NCBI RefSeq assembly: GCF_050908995.1
Contig: NC_135126.1
Location: forward strand, 682,001-746,000
Length of the DNA stretch: 64,000 nt
Direction: 5' to 3'
DNA from: Andrena cerasifolii
Taxonomy: Eukaryota > Arthropoda > Insecta > Hymenoptera > Andrenidae
The translations under genes were made by a program, and so were the position numbers. Position 1 is the stretch's first letter. Every line of letters begins with the position of its first letter. Below, piece by piece: positions 43,587 through 55,527 of this stretch. The notes below the pieces were generated by a model, which worked only from the letters and a program-made list of their open reading frames with translations, was not told the DNA's origin and searched no databases.

Positions 43587-44485
43587 CCACACGCCAGCTC
43601 GCTCTATCGCAGGCAGCTTCCACGGCCAGGCAGAGTCGATACCGAAATATTTATCACCCCGAACGCATGGTTAAATACACCGGCGCGGTCGCGATCTAGA
43701 TCCAGCCGGCTTCCTGGCAAGAATGAATGCTCAACGAAACCAAAGGGGCACAAAGGGCGGCGGAGACAATGGGAACGGCGAAAGAAGAGCGGCGAGTTTA
43801 AAGAATGGAGGGAAGTGGCCGGGGGTTGGAAGGAAGCGCGGACAAAGGGAACGTACGACGAGTGGCCCTTCCACTGAAGATGTTTACGGGCCTGTTACGC
43901 GTAAAGTGGGCGGCAAACGCGGTAACTAGTATGCAAACTACGAGTAAACACAATTCCCTTATTCGCGGCGTAGCCCCTTCGTGCCGTCGCGTTTGTCGCG
44001 GTCCAGTCTGCTGGATCAAATCAGGTAATGAAACTAGCACACGGTGACTGCTCCTCGACCAGAACTGTCCACGTAGGGGGAGGGGCGAGGGAGGCTGGGG
44101 GGAGGTTTTTCGTTGGATTAATCTGCGTACCACGTGTAACCTCGGTCAGGTGAAGAGACCGGGCCCGACTAGAAATTTTGTAGTTACAAGCTGGATCCCC
44201 ATTTGCATATATCAACCCGGCCAGGGGAACCGAATTTCGCGCAAGAAGAGTCTCGTTGACGGGGATCGCGCGCCACCCGACGTCAACAGAATCCATTCAC
44301 GGATCTCTGGTTTTCTCGTTAGCTCGGTTTCGACTGGTCTCGTAAGCTCCGCGCGGAAAAATCACGGATAGGACTGATCGCGCTCTTGGTGACAGGTACG
44401 GAGAAGTTCGTGCGGACTGATTATTTTGGGAGCACAGAATTGTATGTGCGGGGACAGTGAGCTTCGTGGAAAATGGTGGAGTACA
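43587..44485. other. No gene recognised; GC-rich
   Basis: GC-rich sequence with several overlapping short frames on both strands and no domain. No paired repeat ends seen. Confidence 0.5.
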
Positions 44486-44648
44486 GTGTAGGGGCACTCG
44501 GGGTAATATGCCACCGTATGTAATATGCCACTTCCTAATCATTTTTTAAATAATGCACAGCTGGTGTTACATTTGCACTAATTCTGGTCAATTTAGTGTA
44601 ACGGCTATGACGACAATAGATTTCGGCTTTTACTGTCTTTTACTCTCA

Positions 44649-45070
44649 CAAGGAGAGTATTTTAGGTGTCCGCCTTCGATCATTTTGATTTTTGGATATA
44701 TTCGAAAGGACCGAAAAATAAGAAATACGTGTTTTTTTATTTTCCCCGGTTTCATATTTGGGGGGTGAAAACTGTGTTCAAATTTAGGGTTGAAAAATCA
44801 TTTTTGTGGATTTTTGAAAATTTGGTGAGTCCGTCATATTTCATATTCAAAGACACAAAATTCGTCCATTGACACTATTCCCCTATCTCTAATAGTTCTC
44901 GAGATATTCCACAAAAATGATTTTTCAACCCTAACTTTGAACGCAGTTTTTACCCCTCAAATATGAAAACGGGGAAAAATAAGAAAACACGTATTTCTTA
45001 TTTTTCGATCGTCTAGAACATATCTAAAAATCAAAATGATCGGAGGCGGACACCTAAAATACTCTCCTTG
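44649..45070. mobile_element. Palindromic insertion (CAAGGAGAGTATTTTAGG ends)
   Basis: 422 bases with inverted arms of about 200 bases, from CAAGGAGAGTATTTTAGGTG to its complement ending at 45070; arms include AAAAATAAGAAATACGTG and GAAAAATCATTTTTGTGG. The sister copy around 27050 lacks it (TTTATATTCAGTAAATTC), so it is an insertion; TCA occurs on both sides. It is non-coding, superfamily unknown. Confidence 0.75.
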
Positions 45071-45346
45071 TCAGTAAATCCTGGTAAGTTATAAAAGTAC
45101 CGTCTTGCTCTAATTTCACACTGTAACTAGAATGCAGATTATACATTTCTCTGAACAGCTCTACAACAAATCAGTAGATTATGATATAGTATATTAATTA
45201 CTAACGAACGAATTTTATAACCTCTCACATATCCTTATAACTATGTATTTTGTGGAGAGATTTTCAATCCCACAAGTGGCATATTATACCGACAAACTCA
45301 TATCATTATAATAACTCTTTCGAGTTTTTTTTTTCGTATTAGAACC

Positions 45347-45637
45347 ATGCGTAAGGAGTATGTACGAACTTCAAACCGTGCTGCTTGGTCAGAAGAAAGT
45401 TTAAGGGAAGCCATTCGAATGGTGAAAGGCTCGTGCTACAATATAGAACAAATTTTGATAATGTGGATATTTTTTATGACAATTCGACTCATGCAGAAAA
45501 TGTGCAACTACTGTGCAATATGTCAACTATATTATTACGATAAAAAAGAACCTAAATGTGACTGGGTAAAAACTACTTGTTGCAAAAAATGGGTCCATGA
45601 AGACTGCGTAGAGATTGGGGACTGTTTATTTTGTTAG
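45347..45637 (+). pseudogene. Fused N- and C-terminal ends of a pogo-like transposase
   Basis: A 96-residue open frame with its own ATG. Residues 1-31 (MRKEYVRTSNRAAWSEESLR, then EAIRMVKGSC) resemble the N-terminal Psq-type helix-turn-helix of pogo/Tigger transposases. Residues 53-96 (CNYCAIC, CDWVKTTCCKKWVHEDC, GDCLFC) resemble the PHD-like C-terminal zinc-binding domain of insect pogo-like proteins. The DDE catalytic core is missing. The sister copy (25798-26812) has the same junction, so the deletion pre-dates the spread of this non-autonomous family. Whether the small DNA-binding/zinc peptide is made, and could act as a repressor, is open. Confidence 0.65.
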
Positions 45638-46104
45638 AAATAGCTTCTTTTTCAAATATATTTTACGTTTCATTGAGTTGAAATATTTGTTATTAGTTAC
45701 TAATAGCTTGAATAGTTTAAAATATTGTTGATTCTGAAAAATTTGAGTGATTATTTCGCACTTCATAGCTTGTGGCATATTACCTCAGAGCTTGTGACAT
45801 ATTTACCCACCACTTGGGTAAAATGCCACTTTCGAGGACTTTTGTATTTGTACGTTTCTCATTGAACTATAAAAGTCACATATCTTTATTTATTAGTCAA
45901 TATACAGAATTAGTTACACTTTCATATGGTTTTATCTATTTCCCTGTATCCACTTATACTTGTGAGATATCGCGTTTCAAAGTTAACTGTGGCATATTCC
46001 CCCGAATGATCCTATGCGATAAAGTTTCAGCATTTACTTTGAAAATCACCGCGGTTCATGATTCCAAAATTTGTTCAATTCTAGATATGGGAGTGCTTTA
46101 GGTA

Positions 46105-46997
46105 GGGGAAAGTGGGGCAAAATCGGGTACGCGGGTCAGACCGGGTATCATTGTTTTTCTAAGACAAGAGCAGCGATATGCACCCAACGTATGGAGTTAC
46201 ATTCGGGTGGACCTCACGAGGATACGAGATCAATCGCAGCGCAAAGACCGTCGTAGTTTTTCATCCAGAGAAGTTTACAAATTTCGAGTTGAAAAGTTCC
46301 AGTGTTGCGTTGGTGAATTGCCTTTTTTATATCACTTGTATTTAAAGAATCTATTACGGTAAGTACTGAATTGTATTCTGTAGTCTTTATACAGTATTTT
46401 TACGTTTTACCCGGATCCTTATCGCATGTTGAAGTGTAAATATTTAATGTTTAGTAAAGCACCTCATTTGGGGCAAAATCGGGTACCCATACTTTCTATG
46501 TATGGCGTAAATGTCTTATAGAAGCTGATTTCTGATCTTTAAAAAATCCAATAATAATCTTGATTATATGTATAGATCGCGGATGGGCTCGTGAGATTTG
46601 CACAAATATCGAGGAGGGCGACGAGACCTTTATTTGTGATTTTTGTGCACTAGCTAAATTAAAATAAATTTATGTACAAATTAATATTTGTTAAAATATC
46701 TTTCTTTGTGGTTTCTAAAATAATAGTAATAATGGTTTTAAAATTATATCATATTTTATGCGTTTTTTAATAGGTACCCGATATTACCCACACCTATAGG
46801 GTAAAACCGGGTACTTGCATACTTCCGAGAAAACTTCTTTTCCTGTGAGTCAAATAGTTTTTTTCAAATAAGAACTCTCATTTTCTGATTCCGTAAGGTC
46901 CAATTAAGATTTCTAGCGGTGTCCAAAGTTTATTTTGCCGTCTGACTTTATGCTAAGGAAAAATACATTAGGCACCCGGTTATGTCCCACTTTCCCC
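46105..46997 (+). mobile_element. Pogo-like deletion derivative, second family (GGGGCAAAATCGGGTAC)
   Basis: The ends GGGGAAAGTGGGGCAAAATC (46105) and the inverse of GGGGAAAGTGGGACATAACC (ending 46997) are flanked by TA (46103-46104, 46998-46999). The word GGGGCAAAATCGGGTAC recurs at 46121 and 46471, with related GGTACCCGATATTACCC and GGGTAAAACCGGGTAC at 46772-46815: subterminal binding-site-like repeats. A short C-terminal transposase fragment lies inside. It sits only 90 bases from the end of the other pogo-like element. Confidence 0.68.
46576..46668 (+). pseudogene. C-terminal zinc-binding fragment of a pogo-like transposase
   Basis: One frame reads GWAREICTNIEEGDETFICD, then FCALAKLK and a stop. 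The pattern W-A-x-E-x-C...F-x-C-x-x-C is the last part of the PHD-like domain in insect pogo-like transposases and parallels KKWVHEDC...CLFC in 45347-45637. Only about 30 residues remain. Confidence 0.52.
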
Positions 46998-46999
46998 TA

Positions 47000-49465
47000 C
47001 ACGAGGAGTTTTAGCGTTTTTTTTAAATGTCCTTTGAGGGTTAAGATAATCTAAGTCCCATGAATATAAATGGGATTTGATACACTCTTCGAAAATATGT
47101 TTACGACGCATTTTATCGTTCTTCTGCTGACAGAAGATGATTCTATTTTTCAAGGACTTCCCTCGGTAATAGTCGCTCGAGATAATTGAAGTAACTACCC
47201 AAGGATATTGCAATTAAGGACGGGTAGTTCTCTGAATGACTATTCCTAACGACATCGTTTTAAATACGGTTAATTTTAAATTTCAAATTTTTCATACTCG
47301 GACCTCAAACTTTCGTTCCCAAAGTTTTCTCGAAAACTTCCAAGCAATTGCCTTGCATTTAGGTACACCGAAACTTTATCGTCCACAATTACCATCCGCG
47401 CCTTCTATATTCAACTGACATCACGCTTTGTGCGAACGTAAACACCTTCGCCTCAAGATTCGCAATCCCCAATAGGAACCATTCATTCTCGTTGCGCTCA
47501 ATTCCCCTAGCAGAGGACTCGCCAGCGATCCTCCGATCGGGCAACCTCGTCGATCTGGCAACCCTTCTATCAAAAGAAGCCGATGCTCCAATCTGCCTCG
47601 CATCACCGTCCCAGTTGCATCGGCCCTAATTCCCATAGAAAGTCAGAACCGAGCAGCTAAACTTCTCCTGCTGGAAATCATCTTCCTCGAAACAATATCG
47701 ATAAACCCTGTCAGCAGCCGGCAGCTGGGACTTAATTCTCGGCCGGAACCTGCTCGAACGCACCCGCTTTGTCTTCGTGCCCTCCTGATTAGATTCCGTA
47801 AGTTCCTGGCCCGAAGGCAGCCGCTGGAAGAGCGGGAAAGGCAGGGACAGCGACGGGGAACACGGTCTTGGCACAATACCCTATTTCGGCGAGGTAATGG
47901 GCGATCATCCTGGTACACGCGCTTGCGCCGCGAGTCACTTGTTCGCCCCTGTGTATAATAGCGGCCCGATACACACCCAGGGCCGATCTAACCGATCGTA
48001 TACACGTCCATCGACAACAAGGCGAGATGCTGCGTCGTATACGGAGGAATGGATAGGCCGGACAGACGTATGCAAATTTCGGCCAAACATTACCCGGCGA
48101 GGGTATACAGTGCGGTGTACGGCACACGGGGAGCTCCTGCGATTGGTGGTCGCGTTTTTGGGGCAAACAGTCCTGATAAGATTAAGAGACAACAGACGTA
48201 TCGTTGTGGAATGTTTTGTTTCGTGTGGGCTGAGAAGTGACTTGGTATTGAAATTCCTTTTTGGAAGCAAGGGTAGCGTGATCGTTGGCGAAGGTATTAA
48301 TTTTGAAGTGGGGTGTCGTAGGGTGTAGATTTAACGAAAATTGGTAATCGATTAGGAACCTTTTGACTGACAGGGTTTATTGGATAAGGGGGTGTTTAAT
48401 GAAGGATAGGGTTGGATTTGAATGTTTCATTGATTGAACGAGCATTATGGGGGGGATTCTGTTGGCTCTTCGAGGTAATGAAAGGATACTTAGTGAATAC
48501 AGTAAAGGCTAAACTAGTTTCTTGCTGTCCTGTTCAGGGCAACTCCCCATTGGCGTAGTAATACGCGATAATGTTCACAACTGAAGCAGAGGTTTGCACT
48601 TGCAAGTTTCTATAAACGCCTGTCATAGTTGGCAGTTCATTGCTCATGACAATTAGCGAACTACGTTTGTTGATAATTCTGGAGAAGGCTTATTTGTCAG
48701 GGACGAAAGTGTTGGTAACGCTGACAGCAAACATTCAAATTTGTGGAGTTTTATTTAATGTTCTATATTCAGACTTTTGATAAATTCGATGCTTTACTGG
48801 GCAATAATCTTATTTATAAATATAATTCATCACTTCTTTCAGGATGTTATTAAAAAGTAACAGCATAGCTTCCTAAATCCTGACAAGGGCTGGGGAAAAT
48901 AGATTTTTGAAATATCTAAATAGAAATAAATATATTTATTTCTTCGAGTGATACAGGATATGACATATAAACATTTTTTTTTATACTAACTCATATAAAT
49001 ACTATTGTGAAATGAATATTTCATTGAAATATAAGCAACTAGTATTTCAAATAATAATATTTCAAACAATACCTAGTATTTTTAAAACTTTCTAAATAGA
49101 CCGAACCGGTGCGCCAATAACATTTACTTTTAAGTTTTAAAAATTCTTTACGGTCGAAATTCTAAATCATTTTATTTAATACCTAGTATTTCAAATAGTA
49201 GTACTTCAAATAATGACTGACTGATTGACAACACAAAAAATGTGTGTAAGCATACACACCCACGTTCAGAAATACTTGCAAGAAATATTTACCCGAATAT
49301 ATGATATCTTAAGAAGGTAACGGTGCGACATTTGGAAGATTTGTTTTGTTTTGGAATTTGTATCTCCTCGAAATCGAGTGTAAATAGTGAATAGTATTTA
49401 AACACGCGTTTGAGAAAACATCAATCCTAACATTATTAAAAAATTAATTTTTCACTGAGTACATA
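47000..49465. other. No gene recognised
   Basis: AT-rich edges around a GC-richer block (47400-48330), which has overlapping reading frames on both strands (up to 143 residues) without domains. AT-rich from 48750 with repeated AGTATTTCAAATAAT words (49040-49210). Confidence 0.45.
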
Positions 49466-49469
49466 TTCA

Positions 49470-50113
49470 GGGTAAAGTGACCGGGGAAACTGAGTTGCAA
49501 AGAAAAGATGCGCGAGTGATGTGCGCAATATCCTGAAACATCATTATTATTATGTGAAACCTGTCTTCCAAAAATTATCGAAGCCCATTTGAAAAAAAAA
49601 TTGTGACAGAAAAACATAAAATGTTTTTATTAAAAAATTTATTTAGATAGTATAAGTACGTATTTTATTAATAATTATGTATGTATCTGTTTTAGTAATA
49701 ATATGTCAGACTGTTCATGTATACAAAGTATATTTAAAAACTCATTTTCAGAAGAAAATGTGTTTACACAAAATACAAATTATTAACGTTAAAGTTGTGT
49801 TAATGAAATATAATTTAAAAAAATAGTTTAGTTTAAAAGTTCTAATAAAGTTAATTTTATAATTGTATTCCTTCATTAAAACTCGTATTTTATTTCAGCT
49901 CACTTTACCCCAGATAGTAAAGTGGTCGTTTTGGCTTTTTCTTTTCGAGTTGAATTTTAATATACTCTAAGTTTATTTTAAATATTGCTTTCGTCATTTA
50001 TCAATAGTAATGTTTAAATTATATTATAAATCTATTTCCACACATTTTTATTGAAAGGGAAAAATTTTATTCGACTTCAAACGTTTTTCGTCTCACTTTA
50101 CCCCGGCCTCCCC
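49470..50113. mobile_element. Possible pogo-like element remnant
   Basis: The left GGGTAAAGTGACCGGGGAAAC and right CACTTTACCCCGGCCTCCCC (ending 50113) are imperfect inverted ends of the same type as at 46105-46997. A further CTCACTTTACCCCAG word lies at 49901 inside. The middle is AT-rich and non-coding. A TA duplication is not clear. Confidence 0.4.
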
Positions 50114-50119
50114 TGCATT

Positions 50120-51490
50120 ATATTCTACCCGAGCCAAATGTAGAAAATAGGATAAAGGTGCGATGCTCTGGCCCGTTTTACATTAGAGAATTATTAAACA
50201 ATGACCTTATAATTACATATTATCCACACTGTGCTTTCACATTAATCAAATCAAACAAAATGGGGGAACTTTGAAATGAGATAAACGAAGTATTTAAAAA
50301 AATCATCGTAAATGCAGGCACGGTTATGATAGACATTTCCTCTCTCATCAGTTATGTAAACTCTGTGCACGAGGAAGTCACACTAGAAATACCCGTCTTA
50401 TATTCTTGCTCTTCCTCTTCTGCTATTAAACTGACACTTGAAAGAATAGTTCCAACGGACGATGCAATTTTATTTATACGAAATAACGATTGCAGGAAAA
50501 ACGTTCCCCCACACGATAAATCCAGGTGCGCATGACAGATTCTCCCAAAGATTTCATGCAAATTCCATCGTTTCGCTTCTAACAACCCGGATTCCGCGTT
50601 TACACTTCGACTTTAGATTGCAGATCCAAAGGGGCTTAATTTCCCATCTGCATTTTATTGGTCCTCCATTAGCAGCTTTAAAGCGAAACAAATCTCGATT
50701 CGAAATCTTCGCATTTACCAGCAGCGCGAGAAGCACCGCGTTGACAATCAGCTTGTTAGCGGTATCTTTCAAATATCTCCTCCTCGAACTCCAAAGTAGC
50801 GCCTTCCAACGATTAAACGTTCGATTCTTCTCAACCAAGAAAACACTCTGCCCACGAACTTTCCCCCCCAAAGATGTCCTCTGATTTTCTCGAAAGCGCG
50901 GCAACTTTCGTAACAAGATTATCCTCGCTCAAAGCCGCGGCCAATTCGTCGAAAAACTCGCGGAATCTCCACCAGCTGGGCTTCTGCAAAAACATTCTGA
51001 CGAGCGTCGATGCGCGACACGAGCCCCCGGCACATTTTCCAGGATCATTAGCGGGCAGCTTTACATTTTCATTTCCATTTATTCTGTCTTGCAAAGCAGC
51101 CGGTTCGTCAGCGGTACGCGTCAAATTTGAAATGCAACGAATTTCCAAGATTGCAAATTAGAACGGCAGAGTGCCGCGGCTCGTGGTAATATTTATGATA
51201 GGCGCGTTTGCGCGCCTCGCCTCTGAAACGCGCGGTTAAGTGCGGCATAAACATATCATTTAAAGCTGGGCCACCAGTGTTGGCTCGCGGTGTATATAAG
51301 CCGTCACCGATACACGTGTGCCTGGTGATAGCCTACAAGGCGTATTGAGCGATTATAGGCAGGTGACTAAGTCGACGTCAAATGCCCTGTAATCGACAAA
51401 TAGAGAAGCTCGCCTACAAACGTCTGACGCGTTACGAGGAAGAACTACTTGCGCTGGCTTGTTCCTGACTTATATCCGCGATTCGGGTAA
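50120..51490. other. No gene recognised
   Basis: Mixed-composition sequence; frames at 50462-50884 (plus) and 50554-50916 (minus) cover the same bases and show no domain. A TATATAAG word at 51293 after a GC-rich stretch could be a TATA box, but no transcript can be supported. Confidence 0.45.
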
Positions 51491-51494
51491 TTAA

Positions 51495-52193
51495 GGGGGG
51501 AGCCTGGTGTAGCGGATCGAAGAAATCGATTTTTTTTTGCATAAATCAATAGTTGAACATCAATATGTTCCCAAAGCCGCAAAACGAAATTCGAAAAATT
51601 AAAGCGGATATAGCCGGTTTTGTTACGGAGCGCCAGGCTACCACAAAACTTGAAATGTGTTTTTCTCGAAACGACAGTTTTATACTTTGCGGGCAATGTA
51701 ACTAAAAAAATATTCAACCAATCGACTTGGCCTTGTGCACGGATATTTGTGAACATTTTCTTCATAGAGCTAAGTTATTGGTATAATGATATTGTTTAAA
51801 TAAATAACTTTTTTTTAGACATTTAAGGCAAAATTTCGTTGGAAACAGTGAACTTTTTATTCAAGAGGCCGCCATTTGTTCATTTTGCATCTTTTAAGTT
51901 TCAAATTTCTTCATTCTGTGCGTACACTCATAAACTAAAAGAAAATTGTTCGATTTTTGGTTTCAGATGAAACCAAAAGACGCTACGTTGCCCGCAGTGC
52001 AATAATTGCGTCGCCAACGGACTGGGCATAACTTTGTTATTTGGCACTCTTTTTTAATAATTTTTTTTTGTTACATATCTTAACCTGTTAATACAATATC
52101 CTGAAAGTTTCAGAAAGATCTATCAAATACTTTCTTTAAAAAAAATTCCCGAAAAATGCCTCGATTTTCATTTAGTTACACCAGGCTCCCCCC
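51495..52193. mobile_element. TTAA-flanked MITE (GGGGGGAGCCTGGTGTA ends)
   Basis: 699 bases; the ends GGGGGGAGCCTGGTGTA and TACACCAGGCTCCCCCC are perfect inverted repeats, flanked by TTAA (51491-51494, 52194-52197). Behind the ends both sides carry AAATCGA-type words. The interior has GCGGGCAATGTAAC and CGTTGCCCGC. It is non-coding. A fragment of the family occurs at 448-510. The TTAA target suggests piggyBac mobilisation. Confidence 0.8.
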
Positions 52194-52199
52194 TTAAAT

Positions 52200-53235
52200 T
52201 GTAAGAGGGTCGTTATAACTTTGTTCCTAAAGAACTGGGTGACAATCTGACTGTGCTCGTTGACAAAAGTATTGGAGAGCGTGTGTACTAATGTTTCGTG
52301 AGATGTTTGAGTTATTCTAGGTATTACTACTTATTCCTGTATTATGTATCTGCAAGCTGCGTATAGAGATTGGGGTAAATGGAAGCAGGTAAGGTAAATG
52401 GCCCAGTGTTTAAACAAGGCCCAATAATTAAAAATTGAGAAGAAACTTTGTTATTAATAACAGTTTGGCTAATTTGCAACGTTTAAATTGCTCGAAATAT
52501 AATTGCAAAATTTATTAGCATTATATAGATACAATTATAAGCTTACATAACTGAATAGTTATATCATGCAAAACTATTATTGTACAGTAAGGCTTCAACA
52601 GTTTCAATCTCGCTTCTTACCTAATGGGCTCAAGCAAGCGAGAGGATATTTTTGTTAAGGTTGAAATTACTTATTATTTTATAATTTTTGAAATGGTACA
52701 GTCGTTTTGGATTTATTAAATATTAAAAAATTGAAAATTAATTGGATCTCTTATTAATTTTTTGTTTCTAATATTGAAATTGTTGCGTTTATCCACTGGT
52801 ACACGATACATGACACGGACCAGTTATTAAACGCGTGTTTAATGCTGTTTAAACACTGGTAGAGACGCCAGTACTCGCAAGGGAACATCCCGACCCCGGA
52901 AATTCGAAAAATTCTGAAACTTTGCAAATATGTAGAGAATTTCCTCCTGATTACAACGCAATTTTTGTTTGCTGCCCAAATTCACTCACCACAACAGCTG
53001 ATGAGCCGGCCGCGGTGCTTTTGTAACGTTTTTGACCGCTGACAGTCTTCACGGGACGGTCGCTCGGCGGCCGTTAGTTCTAAGAACAGCACCTTCCTGA
53101 CAACACCTTGTTGATTATCGAAAAGTCGTTAAAAAAGTTTACGTGGACTTATCCACTCGCGATCCGTTAGTCGCTACGCGCCCACGCGCCTACGACATTT
53201 GTATCGACTTCGTCCTGTCGGTGTTAATTGTGGTG
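52200..53235. other. No gene recognised
   Basis: AT-rich to about 52800, then a GC-richer part. GGGGTAAATGGAAGC at 52374 and repeated GTTTAAACACTGG / CCAGTTATTAAAC words (52410, 52820-52860) hint at an old repeat, but no end pair could be established. Confidence 0.45.
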
Positions 53236-53241
53236 TACGTC

Positions 53242-53973
53242 CAGGGCTTGAAACCGTTATTATAAAGATTTCGGTTCTTGAAAGAGTTATGAAGAACCTT
53301 TATTAGGAATAACCGTTATAAAGAACCTAAATATCAGACTATATAAGTATAAGTTACGGTTCCTATATAGCTCTAGAACTTTTATTTTTTAGGTTCTATA
53401 ACTTTTATTTTTTAGGTTCTATAACTTTTATTTTTTAGGTTCTATAACTTTTATTTTTTAGGTTCTATATAAGTTACAAAGCGGTTATAGAACCGATTCT
53501 TGTAACGATTGTACAGAATTTTACAATAAATGAAATCACAACATATTACAACTATAGATTACTCTGTGTAACCAAATTGTTTAAAAATTATTATAAATAC
53601 GGCGGTATGCAAGGATCACTTGTATATATATGTACAAATGTGTACATAATATACATTTGCTTACTTATTTATAATAATTTTTAAACAATTTCGTTACACA
53701 GAGTAATCTATAGTTGTAATATGTTGTGATTTCATTTACTGTAAAATTCTGTACAATCGTTACAAGAATCGGTTCTATAACCACTTTGGAACTTATATAG
53801 AACCTAAAAATAAAAGTTATAGAGCTATATAGGAACCGTAACTTATACTTATATAGTCTGATATTTAGGTTCTTTATAACGGTTATTCCGAATAAAGTTC
53901 TTCATAACTCTTTCAGTCAGAACCTTTATATAACAGTTTGAAACAGTTATTTTCGAAACCTATTCAAGCCCTG
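53242..53973. mobile_element. hAT-type palindromic MITE (CAGGGCTTGAA ends)
   Basis: 732 bases; the ends CAGGGCTTGAA and TTCAAGCCCTG are inverted and flanked by TGTACGTC (53234-53241) and TGTACGTG (53974-53981), an 8-bp duplication with one mismatch. The arms, about 330 bases each, match through TTAGGTTCTTTATAACGGTT, CGATTCTTGTAACGATTGTA and AATCTATAGTTGTAATATGT. The left arm has an expanded 23-bp tandem repeat absent from the right. Confidence 0.8.
53392..53483 (+). repeat. 23-bp tandem repeat, four copies
   Basis: GGTTCTATAACTTTTATTTT plus three bases recurs at 53392, 53415, 53438 and 53461. The opposite arm of the same MITE has a single copy (about 53800-53825), so the array expanded after the palindrome formed. 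Confidence 0.92.
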
Positions 53974-53984
53974 TGTACGTGGCT

Positions 53985-55515
53985 ATTGTATTGTGCGTCA
54001 TCGACCGTCAGTAAGTGTACTGAGTGGCGAATTAAACGCGTGTCGTCCACTGGAGAGGCTAATTTCGATCACCCGTCATTCTTCCCACGAGTCATCCCAA
54101 CGCCAGCATTTAAATCTGCCCTTCGCGGAAAAAGGTTGAATAAAATGAACGACCTTTTGCACCGACCTAATGTGTTAGGAAGCTGTTAATTCGTCCATAA
54201 ACGATTTCTCTTGCATCGTTAAATCGTAGATCATGAGGATGCTACCAATGTTTTGATCGGTAGAACGTGGTGGTGCACGTTTCGTGTCGGCAGATACATT
54301 TGTTTCGTTAAATTGGAATGCTCAAAGCGGAAGATGGAAGTCAGTTAATTCGGCGGCGTGGAATATTGGCGTATTTGCGAATGCAAACATCGTGCTGCCC
54401 GCAGAATTAATTCCCGGCCTGTATTTCAGACACATGATTTTGCAACGTATGCCACGATCGACTTCGTGGCAGAGCTGACCCAGTTCAACCCATCCTTCGA
54501 AACCCATTTACCGAATATTAAGCCGGCCTGCACGCACATACGCGCACAATAGTATGTAGAACATGTTGACAGTGCGTGCACGCGCGGTTAAGTCAATCTA
54601 GATATCTACCATTCTCGAAATCCAGGCAATCGAAGATAACAGAGAGCACCGATGGAATTAGGTTGTACGTTGATTGTCCAGTTACTGTTCCAAAATTTCA
54701 CGCAGCTTCCCCGCTGGTTACAATCGACAGACTCTTGGCAAGTTATAATCTGTCTGCTTGCTAGTAGCCAACAGTAACAAGATTATTATCACGCGTCACC
54801 TCCAGAATATTAAACAGTTGAAAAATAAACCATATTGTATCCGAAAAATTCATCCCGATTTCCATCATCAACCCACTTAAAATTCAAAACAGAACACAAT
54901 ATCTCTGACCCAGATTTATCAACTAACTCTCGAAACAAGTAAACCTAAAGACCGAACAACGCGCAACAATCTACCCCTGTATCGCACGGTGCATTGTCAT
55001 GGGAATTAGCACGGCGGGATTAAAATAGCCTGATTACCAGGCTTATTACTGTTTGGTGGAGAAATGCAGCGCGTGGCGGCGACGATCATCTCCTATCAGA
55101 GATTTAATCAGGCCGGTGTTGATGCCATTGATGCACCCACGTCCTCTCGCGGCTCGCCGGCAACTCCCATCGTATGCGTGAGCTCACGATAGGATAGCAC
55201 CCCCTTTATCTGTATTCAAGCATGCGACTAAGCCAACCTCTGTACGTTCGCCCGCTGAATTACAGGCGAACAACGGTCCCCGAGGGAATTAAGGGACACC
55301 TAAGGGCGTGTGTGGCCTGGAAGATGCCACGATACCGCAACCGTACCTGACTGCATCTGCCATTGCAACTTTGGGGTGACGCATTACACCGTCTGGTACA
55401 CGCTACCCGCTCGGTGGCTGTTCGAACGACACTTGGGACACGTTCAGGGGAAAAACAAAAGTTAGATCTGACGTGAGATTCCAATCACTCGGGTCTGTGA
55501 AATCAGCTGGTTTTA
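53985..55515. other. No gene recognised
   Basis: Mixed-composition sequence with short overlapping frames on both strands; no domain, no paired repeat ends. Confidence 0.5.
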
Positions 55516-55527
55516 CAGATACTACGG

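Larger units (their letters stand above)
44491..46012 (+). mobile_element. Pogo-like deletion derivative, copy 2 (GGTAATATGCCAC family)
   Basis: The ends GGGGCACTCGGGGTAATATG (44491) and GGCATATTCCCCCGAATGATCC (ending 46012) are inverted and flanked by TA (44489-44490, 46013-46014). Several GTGGCATATTA words lie near both ends. It carries the fused transposase ORF 45347-45637 and a second shared block (45772-46000, about 80 residues in frame, matching 25424-25672 inverted). It was entered by a 422-bp palindrome at 44649-45070. It is the inverted sister of 25432-27208. Confidence 0.8.

Noticed and set aside
47643..48328. Frames of 111-143 residues on both strands
   Set aside because: Same reasoning: mutual overlap and no family signal. 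Splice sites or a start context could not be supported.
55260..55484. tRNA-like GTTCGAACGAC word at 55423
   Set aside because: No acceptor stem or D-arm could be paired around it; the same is true of other GTTCGA words in the window.
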